This document shows positions 44,455-54,781 of a stretch of DNA of 64,000 nt, piece after piece. This DNA comes from Pseudarthrobacter albicanus. Its GTDB lineage: Bacteria > Actinomycetota > Actinomycetes > Actinomycetales > Micrococcaceae. Made by a program: the position numbers and the translations under genes. Positions within the stretch are counted from its first letter, which is position 1. Every line of letters begins with the position of its first letter. Where the stretch lies: the NCBI RefSeq assembly GCF_018224015.1, contig NZ_JAGPOT010000013.1, positions 1 through 64,000 on the forward strand. Direction: 5' to 3'. The notes under the pieces were generated by a model. It ran no database searches. It saw only the letters and a list, made by a program, of their open reading frames with translations, and had not been told where the DNA came from.

Positions 44455-45507
44455 CTACACGGCGGCCGCGATGGCGTCACCGATGGTGCTCGTGCTGCGG
44501 AAGCCGCCGTCGCGGTTTTCGATGTCGGCGACGACCGCCGCCTCGATCTTCCTGGCCGCGCGGGCATGGCCGAGGTGGTCCAGCAGGAGCGCCGCGGAAA
44601 GGATGGCGGCGGTGGGGTCGGCCTTCTGCTGGCCGGCGATATCCGGGGCGGACCCGTGGACCGGTTCGAACATGGACGGCGCGGTGCGTTCCATGTTGAT
44701 GTTCCCGGATGCGGCGAGGCCGATGCCGCCGGTGACCGCGGCCGCGAGGTCGGTGATGATGTCGCCGAAGAGGTTGTCCGTGACGATCACGTCGAAGCGG
44801 GCCGGGTCGGTGACCAGGAAGATCGTGGCGGCGTCGACGTGGAGGTAGTCGTGGGTGACGTCCGGGAATTCCTGGGCCACGGCCTCAACGGTGCGCTTCC
44901 AGAGGTGGCCCGCGAAAACCAGGACGTTGTGCTTGTGCACGAGGGTCAGCTTCTTGCGCGGCCGGTCATTGGCGCGGCGGAAGGCGTCCCGGACCACCCG
45001 TTCCACGCCATAGGCGGTGTTCAGGGACACCTCGGTGGCGACCTCGTGCGGCGTGCCGGCGCGCAGGGTCCCGCCGTTGCCCACGTAGGGCCCTTCGGTG
45101 CCTTCGCGGACGACGATGAAATCGATCTCGCCAGGGGTGGCGAGCGGGCTGCCGACGCCGGCGTAGAGCCGGGAGGGGCGCAGGTTGACGAAGTGGTCCA
45201 GGCTGAAGCGCAGCTTGAGCAGCATCTCGCGTTCGATGATGCCGGAGGGTATCCGGGTGTCGCCGGGGGCCGCGCCGACCGCTCCGAAGAGGATGGCGTC
45301 CCGGGTGCGAAGGTCCGCGAGGGTCTCCTCGGGCAGCGTCTCGCCGGTCTCGAGCCAGTGCTCCGCGCCGAGCTTGTAGTGCGTCTGCGCCAGCACGATC
45401 CCCTCGGCGGCGGCAGCCTTTTCGAGGACCTTCAGGGCTTCGGCTATGACCTCCGGGCCGATGCCGTCGCCGGGGATAACTGCCAGGTCAATCGTGGATG
45501 CGCTCAT
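44455..45507 (-). CDS. leuB: 3-isopropylmalate dehydrogenase
   Basis: This 350-residue NAD+-dependent enzyme has [18 protein letters not shown], the metal-binding [17 protein letters not shown], and [19 protein letters not shown] near the end. It decarboxylates 3-isopropylmalate in leucine synthesis; leuC and leuD are about 13 kb away. ATG 45507; it precedes ilvE. Confidence 0.95.
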   Translation of the reverse strand: MSASTIDLAVIPGDGIGPEVIAEALKVLEKAAAAEGIVLAQTHYKLGAEHWLETGETLPEETLADLRTRDAILFGAVGAAPGDTRIPSGIIEREMLLKLRFSLDHFVNLRPSRLYAGVGSPLATPGEIDFIVVREGTEGPYVGNGGTLRAGTPHEVATEVSLNTAYGVERVVRDAFRRANDRPRKKLTLVHKHNVLVFAGHLWKRTVEAVAQEFPDVTHDYLHVDAATIFLVTDPARFDVIVTDNLFGDIITDLAAAVTGGIGLAASGNINMERTAPSMFEPVHGSAPDIAGQQKADPTAAILSAALLLDHLGHARAARKIEAAVVADIENRDGGFRSTSTIGDAIAAAV

Positions 45508-45571
45508 CTTTTCAGGGTAGCCAAGGGATCCACATTCTGGTCAAGTTGTCTCACCATCCGAACATCCCGGG

Positions 45572-45667
45572 CCCCGACGCTCCCTCAGCTTTCGCAGGTC
45601 AATCCCCGACGCTCCCTCAGGTTTCGCAGGTCAATCCCCGGAGCGGCGAGACGTGAGGGAGCGTCGG
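45572..45667. repeat. Two tandem 32-bp repeats plus an inverted copy of their core
   Basis: Units at 45572-45603 and 45604-45635 differ at one base and contain CCGACGCTCCCTCAG. TGAGGGAGCGTCGG at 45654-45667 is the inverse of that core, so a long hairpin forms. The second unit and the inverted arm cover the last 13 codons and stop of the DUF2304 gene (45631). It is a REP-like element that also probably serves as its terminator. Confidence 0.75.
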
Positions 45668-45894
45668 TGGGCGGTTTCGGCCTGGCGGAAGCGCTGGTAC
45701 GTGATTGCCATAAAAACGAACAATGAGACGACCGCACCGTAGAGGACGAGGTCGATTCCGCGTCCGATGCCAAGGAACGTCGCCACCCGGGTGAGTGCCT
45801 CGGGGAAGAACACGGAGAGGGCGGCCGCGACCGCGAACATCATCAGCAAAATGCGCCGCACAGCCAGGTGCCTTGCGTTGGATCCGCCGCGCAT
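45631..45894 (-). CDS. DUF2304 family small membrane protein
   Basis: This 87-residue protein has two or three hydrophobic segments (ILLMMFAVAAALSVFF and LVLYGAVVSLFVFMAIT) and the family pattern FLGIGRGIDLVLYGAV. DUF2304 proteins are often encoded with polysaccharide glycosyltransferases. It begins 9 bases after the rmlCD stop and belongs to that operon. Its last codons lie in a repeat element, so the C-terminus may be acquired. Confidence 0.85.
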   Translation of the reverse strand: MRGGSNARHLAVRRILLMMFAVAAALSVFFPEALTRVATFLGIGRGIDLVLYGAVVSLFVFMAITYQRFRQAETAHRRSLTSRRSGD

Positions 45895-45903
45895 CGGCGC
45901 CTG

Positions 45904-47310
45904 CTAGTCCAGGTAGGCGGCCAAACGGCTGGAGGCGCTGGGCGGACGAAATCCCGTGGCCTGGATTTTCCCGAGCTCAAGCACGCTGTTCAGCGGCCTG
46001 GCGGCGGCGTCTTTGCCGCCGAAGTACTCTGCCGTACTGACGCCCGAGACATCCGTGCGGGCGGCGCCGGACAGCTCATAGACGTCCGCGGCAACATCCG
46101 CCCATGACTGGGGCTCGCCGTCGTTGGACAGGTTATAGGTGCCGAACTCCGCGCCCGTCTCGAGCAGGTGACGGATCCCGGCTGCGATGTCCCGGGTGAA
46201 GCTGAGTCTGCCGGTCTGGTCGTTGACGACGGACGGTTCAATGCCGCGGTCGGCCAGGGACGCCATGGTGCGGACGAAGTTGTTGCCTTCGCCGATGACC
46301 CAGCTGGTGCGCACGATGTAGTGCCGGGGCACGACGCTGACGACGGCGTCGCCCGCGGCCTTGGTCTGGCCGTACACGCCCAGCGGCGAGAGTGCTTCGT
46401 CTTCCGCGTGGCTCCCGGTCGCGCCGTCGAACACATAGTCGGATGAGACATGGACGAGGGTCAGGTCATGTTCGACGGCGGTCCTGGCCAGCCTGGCGAC
46501 GGCGGTGACGTTGATGGCCCACGCAGCGGTTCTCCCCTCCGGCGATTCGGCGGCGTCGACGGCGGTGTAGGCGGCCGCGTTGATGATCGTGGAGTAGTTT
46601 TTCCAGTTCCTGGTGGTGAACGACGCCTCAGCCCCGAGGTCGAACTCACTGCGGCCGGCGAACTCGACGGACGCGTCGCCGTCGTACAGGTCCCGGAGGG
46701 CCTTGCCGAGCTGGCCGTCGGCGCCGAGCACGAGGATCTTCTTCGCCGGCATCGGGACCACCTCCGCGAGGCGGGGGTGGGCCTTGTCCTTATCCGAGAG
46801 CTCGGCCTGCTCCAGCGGCACGGGCCAGGCGATGTCCGCGGACTCGTCCGCGAGGTTCAGGAAGGTGTACTGGCCCTGCGCGTCCGCGGACCAGTGGTCG
46901 TTGACCAGATAGGTATAGGCGGTGTTGTCCGCCAGGGTCTGGAACCCGTTGCCCACACCCCGGGGGATGAAGATGGCCTGGCTGGGGTCGAGGTCCGCGG
47001 TGAAGACGGCGCCGAAGGACGGGCCCTCGCGCAGGTCCACCCAGGCGCCGAAGATCCGGCCGGTGGCCACGGAAATGAACTTGTCCCACGGTTCGGCGTG
47101 GATCCCGCGGGTGGTCCCGGCCTTTTCGTTGAAGGAGATGTTGTTCTGCACCGGGCGGAAGTCCGGCAGGCCGAGGGCCACCATTTTTTCCCGCTGCCAG
47201 TTCTCCTTGAACCAGCCGCGGTTGTCGCCGTGGACCGGAAGGTCGTAGAGGACGACGCCGGGGATTGACGTTTCGTGCGCGGTGAGCTGTTTGGAGAACT
47301 CGATCGGCAT
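45904..47310 (-). CDS. rmlCD: Fused dTDP-4-dehydrorhamnose 3,5-epimerase / reductase
   Basis: Residues about 1-185 of this 468-residue protein are a cupin epimerase (RmlC: GDNRGWFKENWQREKMV, FNEKAGTTRGIHAEPWDKFI, IPRGVGNGFQTLAD). Residues about 190-468 are an SDR reductase (RmlD: KILVLGADGQLGKAL, VHVSSDYVFDGA, with Tyr-x3-Lys in VYGQTKAAG). It catalyses the last two steps to dTDP-L-rhamnose. The fusion is known in some actinobacteria. It starts 3 bases after the rmlB stop. Confidence 0.93.
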   Translation of the reverse strand: MPIEFSKQLTAHETSIPGVVLYDLPVHGDNRGWFKENWQREKMVALGLPDFRPVQNNISFNEKAGTTRGIHAEPWDKFISVATGRIFGAWVDLREGPSFGAVFTADLDPSQAIFIPRGVGNGFQTLADNTAYTYLVNDHWSADAQGQYTFLNLADESADIAWPVPLEQAELSDKDKAHPRLAEVVPMPAKKILVLGADGQLGKALRDLYDGDASVEFAGRSEFDLGAEASFTTRNWKNYSTIINAAAYTAVDAAESPEGRTAAWAINVTAVARLARTAVEHDLTLVHVSSDYVFDGATGSHAEDEALSPLGVYGQTKAAGDAVVSVVPRHYIVRTSWVIGEGNNFVRTMASLADRGIEPSVVNDQTGRLSFTRDIAAGIRHLLETGAEFGTYNLSNDGEPQSWADVAADVYELSGAARTDVSGVSTAEYFGGKDAAARPLNSVLELGKIQATGFRPPSASSRLAAYLD

Positions 47311-47313
47311 GCT

Positions 47314-48318
<1,005 letters not shown>

Positions 48319-48367
48319 TTACGGTACCCGATTTGCTGCGGCCGTTAGTGACGGCAATGATTGGGGC

Positions 48368-49240
48368 ATGCGCGGAATAATACTTGCCGGCGGTACCGGC
48401 TCCCGACTCCATCCCATCACCATGGGAGTGAGCAAGCAGCTGGTCCCCGTTTACGACAAGCCGATGATCTACTATCCGCTGTCCACCCTTATCCTCGCCG
48501 GCATCCGGGACATCCTGATCATCACCACCCCGCAGGACGCCGAGCAGTTCCAGCGGCTGCTGGGCGACGGCTCCCGGTTCGGCGTCAACCTCAGCTATGT
48601 GCAGCAGCCTTCGCCCGACGGACTGGCGCAGGCCTTCATCCTGGGCGCCGGGCACATCGGCAACGAACCTGTTGCCCTGATTCTGGGCGACAACATCTTC
48701 TATGGCCCCGGCATGGGCGCGCAGCTGCGACGTTTCGGGGACATCGACGGCGGCGCTGTCTTCGGGTACTGGGTTTCGGATCCGACGGCGTACGGGGTGG
48801 TCGAATTCGACGGCTCCGGAAAGGCCATCTCCCTGGAAGAGAAGCCGGAGAATCCCAAGAGCCACTACGCGGTACCGGGGCTGTACTTTTACGACAACGA
48901 GGTCGTTGACATTGCAAAGAACCTGAGCCCCTCACCCCGGGGTGAACTCGAAATCACCGACGTGAACCGCACCTACCTGGAACGCGGCAAGCTCCATGTC
49001 GAAATCCTGCCCCGCGGGACCGCATGGCTGGACACCGGTACGTTCAGTGACCTGAACGATGCGTCCAACTTTGTCCGCACCACCGAGAACCGTCAGGGAC
49101 TCAAGATCGGCGCCCCCGAGGAAATCGCGTGGCGCCTGGGATACCTGAGCGATGACGAACTGCGCGTGCGCGCCGAAGGCCTGGTCAAGAGCGGCTACGG
49201 AACCTACCTGCTGGAACTCCTCCGCAGCGCCGCCTCCTAG
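48368..49240 (+). CDS. rmlA: Glucose-1-phosphate thymidylyltransferase
   Basis: This 290-residue enzyme has [18 protein letters not shown] (nucleotide loop), [17 protein letters not shown] and [15 protein letters not shown], and makes dTDP-glucose for rhamnose synthesis. ATG 48368 is the family start. It is divergent from rmlB, so the 55-bp gap should hold promoters for both directions. Confidence 0.96.
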   Translation: MRGIILAGGTGSRLHPITMGVSKQLVPVYDKPMIYYPLSTLILAGIRDILIITTPQDAEQFQRLLGDGSRFGVNLSYVQQPSPDGLAQAFILGAGHIGNEPVALILGDNIFYGPGMGAQLRRFGDIDGGAVFGYWVSDPTAYGVVEFDGSGKAISLEEKPENPKSHYAVPGLYFYDNEVVDIAKNLSPSPRGELEITDVNRTYLERGKLHVEILPRGTAWLDTGTFSDLNDASNFVRTTENRQGLKIGAPEEIAWRLGYLSDDELRVRAEGLVKSGYGTYLLELLRSAAS

Positions 49241-49250
49241 CGGTTCCTGC

Positions 49251-49268
49251 ACCGGTTCATGAACCGGT
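49251..49268. repeat. Perfect 18-bp palindrome after rmlA
   Basis: ACCGGTTCATGAACCGGT, 10 bases past the rmlA stop. Without a loop it is more like a protein site than a terminator, though it may stop transcription. No U tract follows. Confidence 0.6.
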
Positions 49269-49320
49269 ATTCCCCAGTGTGAGCCCCCGGTGACCGGCCA
49301 TGGCTTGTAGTCTGGGACAT

Positions 49321-49414
49321 GGCTGGAACCTCCAAAAATTCAAATGTGGCTCTACCAGCGAAACCATGATTCACACGGCAACCCACGACTCTCTTTGAAC
49401 CGGAGGTTCCAGCC
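49321..49414. repeat. 13-bp inverted repeat between convergent rmlA and metG
   Basis: GGCTGGAACCTCC (49321-49333) and GGAGGTTCCAGCC (49402-49414) are perfect inverse copies 68 bases apart. A shorter AGCCCC/GGGGCT hairpin (49411-49428) adjoins. It could be a terminator pair or a tiny mobile remnant; no target duplication was seen. Confidence 0.6.
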
Positions 49415-49440
49415 CCAAACCGGGGGCTACCTTCATATCT

Positions 49441-51000
49441 CTAGGCCTCGGCGGGCTCCTCGTACTTCGGGAAGACCGGGGCCGGGGCGGGCAGGGCCGT
49501 GCCCGCGGCGATGGGCGTTTCAAGAGCCGCGAACTGGCGCGCCTCACCCTCGGGCTGGCCCAGCGTGTCCAGGATGGCAGCGGCCGCCGTCGGCATCACC
49601 GGCTGCGCCAGAATCGACACGATCCGCAGCACCTCCAGGGTGGCATACAGGACCGTGTTCATGCGCTCGACGTCGGTCTTGCGCAGCACCCAGGGGGCCT
49701 GCTCGGCGAAGTAGGCGTTGGTGTCACCGAGGACGCCCCAGATTGCCTCCAGGGCGCGGCTGAATTCCTGCTTCTCAAAGGCGGCGCGCGAGATTTCCAG
49801 CAGGCCCTTCGCCTGGCCCAGCAGCGCGGCGTCCTCGGCGGAGAACGCGCCGGGGACGGGAACGCGGCCTTCGCAGTTCTTCGCCACCATGGACAGCGAA
49901 CGCTGGGCCAGGTTGCCGAAGTTGTTGGCGAGGTCGGAGTTCATCCGGCCCACGATTGCCTCGTGGTTGTAGTTGCCGTCCGCGCCGAACGGGACCTCGC
50001 GGAGGAAGAAGAACCGCACCTGGTCCAGTCCGTACTGGGACACGAAGTCCGCGGGTGCCACCACGTTGCCCAGTGACTTGGACATCTTGACGCCGTTGTT
50101 CTGCAGGAAGCCGTGGATCATGACCCGCTTGGGCAGTTCCAGCCCGGCGGACATCAGGAAGGCGGGCCAGTAGATGGCATGGAACCGGGAAATGTCCTTG
50201 CCGATCACATGGACATCGGCCGGCCAGAACTTCTTGAAGGATTCCGACTCAACGTCCGGGTAGCCGACGCCGGTGAGATAGTTGGTGAGCGCATCGACCC
50301 ACACATACATGACGTGGTTGTCGTTGCCCGGCACCGGAACGCCCCAGTCGAACGTGGTCCGGCTGATGGACAGGTCCTCCAGGCCGCGCTTGACGAAGCT
50401 GATGACCTCGTTGAACCGCGACTGGGGTGCACCGAATTCCGGGTGCGCCTCATACAGCGCCAGCAGCTTGTCCTGGTAGGCGGAGAGCCGGAAGAAGTAG
50501 CTCTCCTCGGCCGTCCACGTGACCTCGGTGTCCGATTCGCGCGAGTAGCGCAGGCCGTCGTCCTTGACCACGGTCTCGTCTTCGCCGTAATACGCCTCGT
50601 CGCGGACCGAGTACCAGCCTTCGTACTTGGACAGGTAGATGTCCCCGTTGGCCTCCATCTTCTTCCAGATGGCCTGCGATGCCGCATAGTGGTCGGCGTC
50701 GGTGGTGCGGATGAATCGGTCGTAGGAGATCCCCAGGGCCGCGTGCGCCGCCTTGTAGATCCCGGCGTTCCGGTCCACCAGCTCCTTGGGCGTGACGCCT
50801 TCCTTCTCGGCGGCCTGGGCGATCTTCATGCCGTGCTCGTCCGTTCCGGTCAGGAAGAAGACGTCGTGCCCGTCCAGGCGCTTGAAGCGTGCCATCGCAT
50901 CGGTAGCGATGTACTCGTAGGCGTGGCCGATATGCGGCACCCCGTTGGGGTACGTGATGGCCGTGGTGATGTAGAACGGGGTCTTGTCAGTTGAAGTCAC
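49441..51000 (-). CDS. metG: Methionyl-tRNA synthetase
   Basis: This 519-residue class I synthetase has [19 protein letters not shown] (HIGH) and [13 protein letters not shown] (KMSKS). It lacks the CxxC zinc knuckles and the C-terminal tRNA-binding extension, as in the short actinobacterial/mycobacterial form. GTG 51000 (MTSTDKTPF). It is followed on the minus strand by the hairpins at 49402-49428. Confidence 0.95.
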   Translation of the reverse strand: MTSTDKTPFYITTAITYPNGVPHIGHAYEYIATDAMARFKRLDGHDVFFLTGTDEHGMKIAQAAEKEGVTPKELVDRNAGIYKAAHAALGISYDRFIRTTDADHYAASQAIWKKMEANGDIYLSKYEGWYSVRDEAYYGEDETVVKDDGLRYSRESDTEVTWTAEESYFFRLSAYQDKLLALYEAHPEFGAPQSRFNEVISFVKRGLEDLSISRTTFDWGVPVPGNDNHVMYVWVDALTNYLTGVGYPDVESESFKKFWPADVHVIGKDISRFHAIYWPAFLMSAGLELPKRVMIHGFLQNNGVKMSKSLGNVVAPADFVSQYGLDQVRFFFLREVPFGADGNYNHEAIVGRMNSDLANNFGNLAQRSLSMVAKNCEGRVPVPGAFSAEDAALLGQAKGLLEISRAAFEKQEFSRALEAIWGVLGDTNAYFAEQAPWVLRKTDVERMNTVLYATLEVLRIVSILAQPVMPTAAAAILDTLGQPEGEARQFAALETPIAAGTALPAPAPVFPKYEEPAEA

Positions 51001-51009
51001 TGGTTAAAC

Positions 51010-51777
51010 CTAGATCAGTTCGGTCAGGGTATCGGTCTGCCGGACGAGTTCGTGGTCATGTGAAGCGACCAGGACGGCGATTCCGTCCGACGTCGTGTCC
51101 TTGAGGATGCTGATGATGCGGTTGGCCGAGGCCCGGTCCAGGCTGGCGGTGGGCTCGTCCACGATCAGCACGCGGGTGCCGAGGATCAGCGCCCGGGCGA
51201 TCGCCACGCGCTGGCGTTCACCGCCGGAGAGCTGGGCGGGACGGTGGCGCATCCGCCGGCCGAGGCCCACGAGGTCCAGGAGGTCCTTGGCCATGGCGCG
51301 GCGCTGGTCCACCTCGCCGTCCGGCACGGCCGGCAGCAGGACGTTTTCCAGCGCGCTCATGCCGTCGATCAGGGCCCCGCCCTGGTCGACGTAGCCGATC
51401 AGCGCCCGGCGGCGGTCGGCGATCTCGTCGTCGCCCATGGTTTCGAGCGAATCGCCTTCCCAGAAGACCCGGCCCGACGTCGGCAGGGTCAGGCCCGCGC
51501 TGACGGTCAGGATGCTGGTCTTGCCGGAGCCGCTGCGGCCGGCGATGCAGTGCATCTCGCCGGCGTGCAGCGTCAGGTTGAAGTCGTCCACGACGTCGAC
51601 GGTCTCGGCACCGCCCTTGCCGCCGCCGTAGTGGATGGTGATGTTGCTCAGCTCGAGCGGCGTGGCGTGGTCCGCGGCCTTCACGATGGTGTTGGCACGG
51701 GTCTTGTGTGCACTCTTCCGGGTGCTGGCGGTCATCCGGTCGTGGGCCGCCCGGTCAGGGTTCAGCTCGTTAGTCAT
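51010..51777 (-). CDS. ABC transporter ATPase (LolD/MacB type)
   Basis: This 255-residue protein has Walker A IAGRSGSGKTSIL, signature QLSGGERQRVAIARAL, Walker B VLIVDEPTASLD and the H-loop VLVASHDHELV. About 40 unstructured residues lead. ATG 51777 overlaps the permease stop as ATGA. It works with the FtsX-type permease just upstream; such pairs often act mechanically on envelope proteins rather than as classical transporters. The next gene on this strand is metG, 9 bases past the stop. Confidence 0.92.
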   Translation of the reverse strand: MTNELNPDRAAHDRMTASTRKSAHKTRANTIVKAADHATPLELSNITIHYGGGKGGAETVDVVDDFNLTLHAGEMHCIAGRSGSGKTSILTVSAGLTLPTSGRVFWEGDSLETMGDDEIADRRRALIGYVDQGGALIDGMSALENVLLPAVPDGEVDQRRAMAKDLLDLVGLGRRMRHRPAQLSGGERQRVAIARALILGTRVLIVDEPTASLDRASANRIISILKDTTSDGIAVLVASHDHELVRQTDTLTELI

Positions 51778-54563
51778 TTGACTACTTTCGTTGCAATGGG
51801 AATCCAGCAGAGTACGGCCACGAGTCCGGCGAGACCGGCCCAGAGTGCGGCGTAGGGGGCGAGGAGCAGGCCGATGCCGAGGGCGCCCAGGACACCCAGC
51901 GGCAGCGCGATGGTCCCCACCATGGCGTTTTCGAAGAAGCGGACCTGGCCCAGCATGTCCGGATTCCAGCCCATCGCCTGCAGCGTGCCGAGGTACTGGC
52001 GCTTGGCCTGCAGCTCGAAGCGGCCGGTGACCATGGTCAGCACGAGCCCTACGGCCACCCCGGCCAGGGCCAGGATGATGCTTGGCAGCACGATGCTGGC
52101 CGCGGCAAGCCCGGACAGCGCACTGGCCCCGGCCGCCCGGGGGATGTCGATCAGCAGCGCGGCCAGGCCGCCCGCCGCGGCGCCGAAGACGCCGACGGCG
52201 ACAGCCAGGGCTCCGGTGTTGAACTTGTTGGTGCTCAGCTGCCGGTTGGCGAAGGTGAGCGCGGAATCGACCGGGATCAGGCGTTCGTCGTGCTGCGGTT
52301 CCTGGTCCACTTCCTCGCGGTGGCGCAGCTGCTGCGCGGCGAAGTACGCGGCGCCGACGTACAGTGCCAGGACGGAGGCCGAGACGATGGCGGTGGCCGG
52401 GTTCCAGCTGACGAGGCTGAGGACCGTTCCGGCCACGGCCAGGAAGGCTGCGCCGACGCCGAATTCGGCCAGCACCCAGGAGCGGATCCGGCGCTGGGTC
52501 CAGCCCATGGCACGCAGCGTTCCTGCCTCGCTGCGCCGCTTGCGGACGTAGCTGACGGTCGAGGCCCCGGTCAGCAGGGCCGCGCCGCACAGGGTCAGGA
52601 ACAGCAGGGTCAGGTTGGTCCCGGTGAGCGAGGCGGAGACGGCGTCCGCGGCGTCCTGCCGGACCCACGACTGCTGGACGGTGCCCAGCGCGGACTCCTT
52701 GCCGGCGTCGTCCTTGGAGTACCCCGGGACGAAAATGCTCGCGTCCTCACGGGCGGAGCCGGCAACAACGGTCGCCTGCAGCCCCATGTCCCTGATCTCG
52801 TTGGCGAGCTGCTCGACGTCGGGCTGCGCCTGCTTCCAGCTGCCCGGGACCTTGGCCCGGACGCGGATGGCGTCGATCACCGAGGCGTTCTGGTCGAAGC
52901 CGCGGGCTGCGGCGAGGCCGTAGAAGTCGGTGATGGCGCCGGCGGACTGGCTGGCCAGGCCCGTGGCGCTGAGTGAGGGCTTGAGGCCGGTGGGTGCGAC
53001 GTCCTTGCCGGCGGCGTCCTTGGTGAGGGTGAAGGGGGTGGGGTCGTAGCCGCCCAGGGGGAGCCGGTTCACGTCGCCGGCAGCTTCCCGGACCTTGGCC
53101 GGGTCGAAGGTGCCGTAGACCATTGCGAGCGGTGTGGCCAGCTTCTTGCCGGTGTCCAGGTTGTCCCGGTAGGACCGCTCGTCCACGGGGTTGCGCTGGG
53201 TCTGGTCGACGGGTGCGCCGTTGGCGGCCTTCTCCGGCAGCCGGTTCACGGTCACCCATTCCCCGGGCGTGGCCGACTTGCCGACGGCGCCGTTCGCGGC
53301 GGTGGACCCGTCGGTGTACTTGGGGGCGGCGGCGAAGTCGGTGCTCCACGTGGCGGGGTTGTACAGTCCCTGGCTGAAGCTGCCGGTGTCCCCCAGCAGC
53401 TGGGACAGGTCCTTGGAGCCGGGCCAGGCCAGGGCGAACGGGGATTTGGAGACGAACGGCAGGTAGTCCTTGTCCAGCGAACGGGACACGGTGCCGACGT
53501 CCTTGGTGACGTTGCCGGAACCGTCGATTTCCTCGATCTTGACCGAGTACTTCAGGTCCAGCGAGGTGCCGGAGCGGACAATCAGCGGGATCGCCTGGGA
53601 GTCGGCGGTGAGCTGGCCGCTGCGCTTGGCCTGCTGGTACTGGCTCATCAGCGGGGCCCAGTACTTGAGCTTGACGCCGAGGAAGTCGGGGCCCTCCTTC
53701 AGCTGGTCCATGCCGATGCCGCTGCTGAAGAGGCTCTCGAAGTGCCGGCCAACCGCCCCGGCGTTGCGGGCGTCCGCCGCGGGGGCCTTCTCCAGCGGGG
53801 CCAGGAAGTCGCCCGCGGAGCCGAGCAGGGCGCGTTCGGAGACGGGGTCGACGGCGACGACGGACTCGGTCACCTGCGGGGCCATCGGCAGCGAGACGGA
53901 GAGGTTGAAGAGGGTGTGTTCGGAGCCGCCGGCCGGGGCCGGGAACTTGATGCCGGTCTCCCCGGCCGGGCCGGCGATTCGGACGTTCTTCCCGCCGGCG
54001 ACCTGTTCCTGGATGAGCTTGGCCTTGCCGAGGGAGCCTTCCGCCGTGGTCTTGAACAGGGTCTGGTCCGAGACGCCATCGGAGCTGACGGCACTGGCGG
54101 TGAGCCGGTACTTTTTGGGCGCATCGCTCAGGACCGACTCGGCGGCCGGCCATTTGCTCGGGTCGGTGGCGGTGGGGTCCCCCGAGGTGCCTGCGAGGCC
54201 GGCGTTGTAGCCGAGGTAGTCCGTGGCGTCCAGGCGCGGGGATTCCAGGTTCTGGGTGACGCGTGAGACGAGGCTGATCGGCGCTGCCACCGATGTGCCG
54301 GACAGCTTCCGGATGGCATCCAGCTGGTCGAAGCCGATGCCGCCCTGGCCGTTGGCGATGTCCGGCTGCATGAGCCCTGCGTTGTCGCTGGCCTTGACCT
54401 GGACGAGGATGTCGTAGAGTCCCCGGGAGTTCTGGTCAACGGTCCGGTTGAGTGCCGCCTGCGACTGGCCCTGGACCAGGACCGACAGGCACATGGCCGC
54501 GATCAAGATGGACGCGGTCAGCAGAAGCACTCTGCTTCTGATGAACCTCTGGACGGCGTTCAT
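51774..54563 (-). CDS. FtsX-family ABC permease, large
   Basis: This 929-residue protein has one N-terminal membrane helix (VLLLTASILIAAMCLSVLV), about 600 extracytoplasmic residues, then a membrane region with about five or six helices (LTLLFLTLCGAALLTGA, FGVGAAFLAVAGTVLSLVSW, PLGVLGALGIGLLLAPYAAL). The cytoplasmic FtsX loop RSEAGTLRAMGWTQRRIR recurs as QYLGTLQAMGWNPDM, so the FtsX half is partly duplicated. The substrate is unknown; lipoprotein, peptide or polymer handling is possible. It is expressed from the promoter region at 54564-54711. Confidence 0.88.
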   Translation of the reverse strand: MNAVQRFIRSRVLLLTASILIAAMCLSVLVQGQSQAALNRTVDQNSRGLYDILVQVKASDNAGLMQPDIANGQGGIGFDQLDAIRKLSGTSVAAPISLVSRVTQNLESPRLDATDYLGYNAGLAGTSGDPTATDPSKWPAAESVLSDAPKKYRLTASAVSSDGVSDQTLFKTTAEGSLGKAKLIQEQVAGGKNVRIAGPAGETGIKFPAPAGGSEHTLFNLSVSLPMAPQVTESVVAVDPVSERALLGSAGDFLAPLEKAPAADARNAGAVGRHFESLFSSGIGMDQLKEGPDFLGVKLKYWAPLMSQYQQAKRSGQLTADSQAIPLIVRSGTSLDLKYSVKIEEIDGSGNVTKDVGTVSRSLDKDYLPFVSKSPFALAWPGSKDLSQLLGDTGSFSQGLYNPATWSTDFAAAPKYTDGSTAANGAVGKSATPGEWVTVNRLPEKAANGAPVDQTQRNPVDERSYRDNLDTGKKLATPLAMVYGTFDPAKVREAAGDVNRLPLGGYDPTPFTLTKDAAGKDVAPTGLKPSLSATGLASQSAGAITDFYGLAAARGFDQNASVIDAIRVRAKVPGSWKQAQPDVEQLANEIRDMGLQATVVAGSAREDASIFVPGYSKDDAGKESALGTVQQSWVRQDAADAVSASLTGTNLTLLFLTLCGAALLTGASTVSYVRKRRSEAGTLRAMGWTQRRIRSWVLAEFGVGAAFLAVAGTVLSLVSWNPATAIVSASVLALYVGAAYFAAQQLRHREEVDQEPQHDERLIPVDSALTFANRQLSTNKFNTGALAVAVGVFGAAAGGLAALLIDIPRAAGASALSGLAAASIVLPSIILALAGVAVGLVLTMVTGRFELQAKRQYLGTLQAMGWNPDMLGQVRFFENAMVGTIALPLGVLGALGIGLLLAPYAALWAGLAGLVAVLCWIPIATKVVK

Positions 54564-54652
54564 TGGGCTCCTGAAAGCTGGATTGCGTGCGCACGCCGCA
54601 GTTCATCCCGAGCGGAAATGAAGGCGTCCCCTGCCGGGCGTGCAAAAGTAAA

Positions 54653-54711
54653 GGCCGGTCTGCCGGCCAGGTTCCGAAAATTCGGACCTAGCCATTGTAC
54701 GCAGACCGGCC
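54653..54711 (-). promoter_or_regulatory. Promoter/operator region of the FtsX-LolD operon
   Basis: An outer inverted repeat GGCCGGTCTGC (54653-54663) / GCAGACCGGCC (54701-54711) encloses a TCCGAAAATTCGGA palindrome (54673-54686). On the minus strand TACAAT (54694-54699) sits between the outer arm and the palindrome and could be a -10 box, placing the palindrome near the transcript start. No clear -35 was seen. A repressor site is inferred. Confidence 0.5.
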
Positions 54712-54718
54712 GCCCATC

Positions 54719-54773
54719 CGCGGACGCGCGACGGCGGCAGCCGCTTCCGGCAGTGCAGCGCCGCGCGTCCGCG
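54719..54773 (-). terminator. serA terminator hairpin
   Basis: CGCGGACGCGCG (54719-54730) pairs perfectly with CGCGCGTCCGCG (54762-54773), just past the serA stop at 54782. It is very GC-rich and no U tract follows. Confidence 0.7.
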
Positions 54774-54781
54774 CGGAAGGG

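Noticed and set aside
43114-45726. 870-codon plus-strand open frame over ilvE and leuB
   Set aside because: Antisense shadow of two well-supported biosynthetic genes; no domain, start or ribosome site.
51778-52668. N-terminal extension of the ABC ATPase through the permease gene
   Set aside because: Out-of-frame reading of the permease; ATG 51777 gives a normal ATPase.
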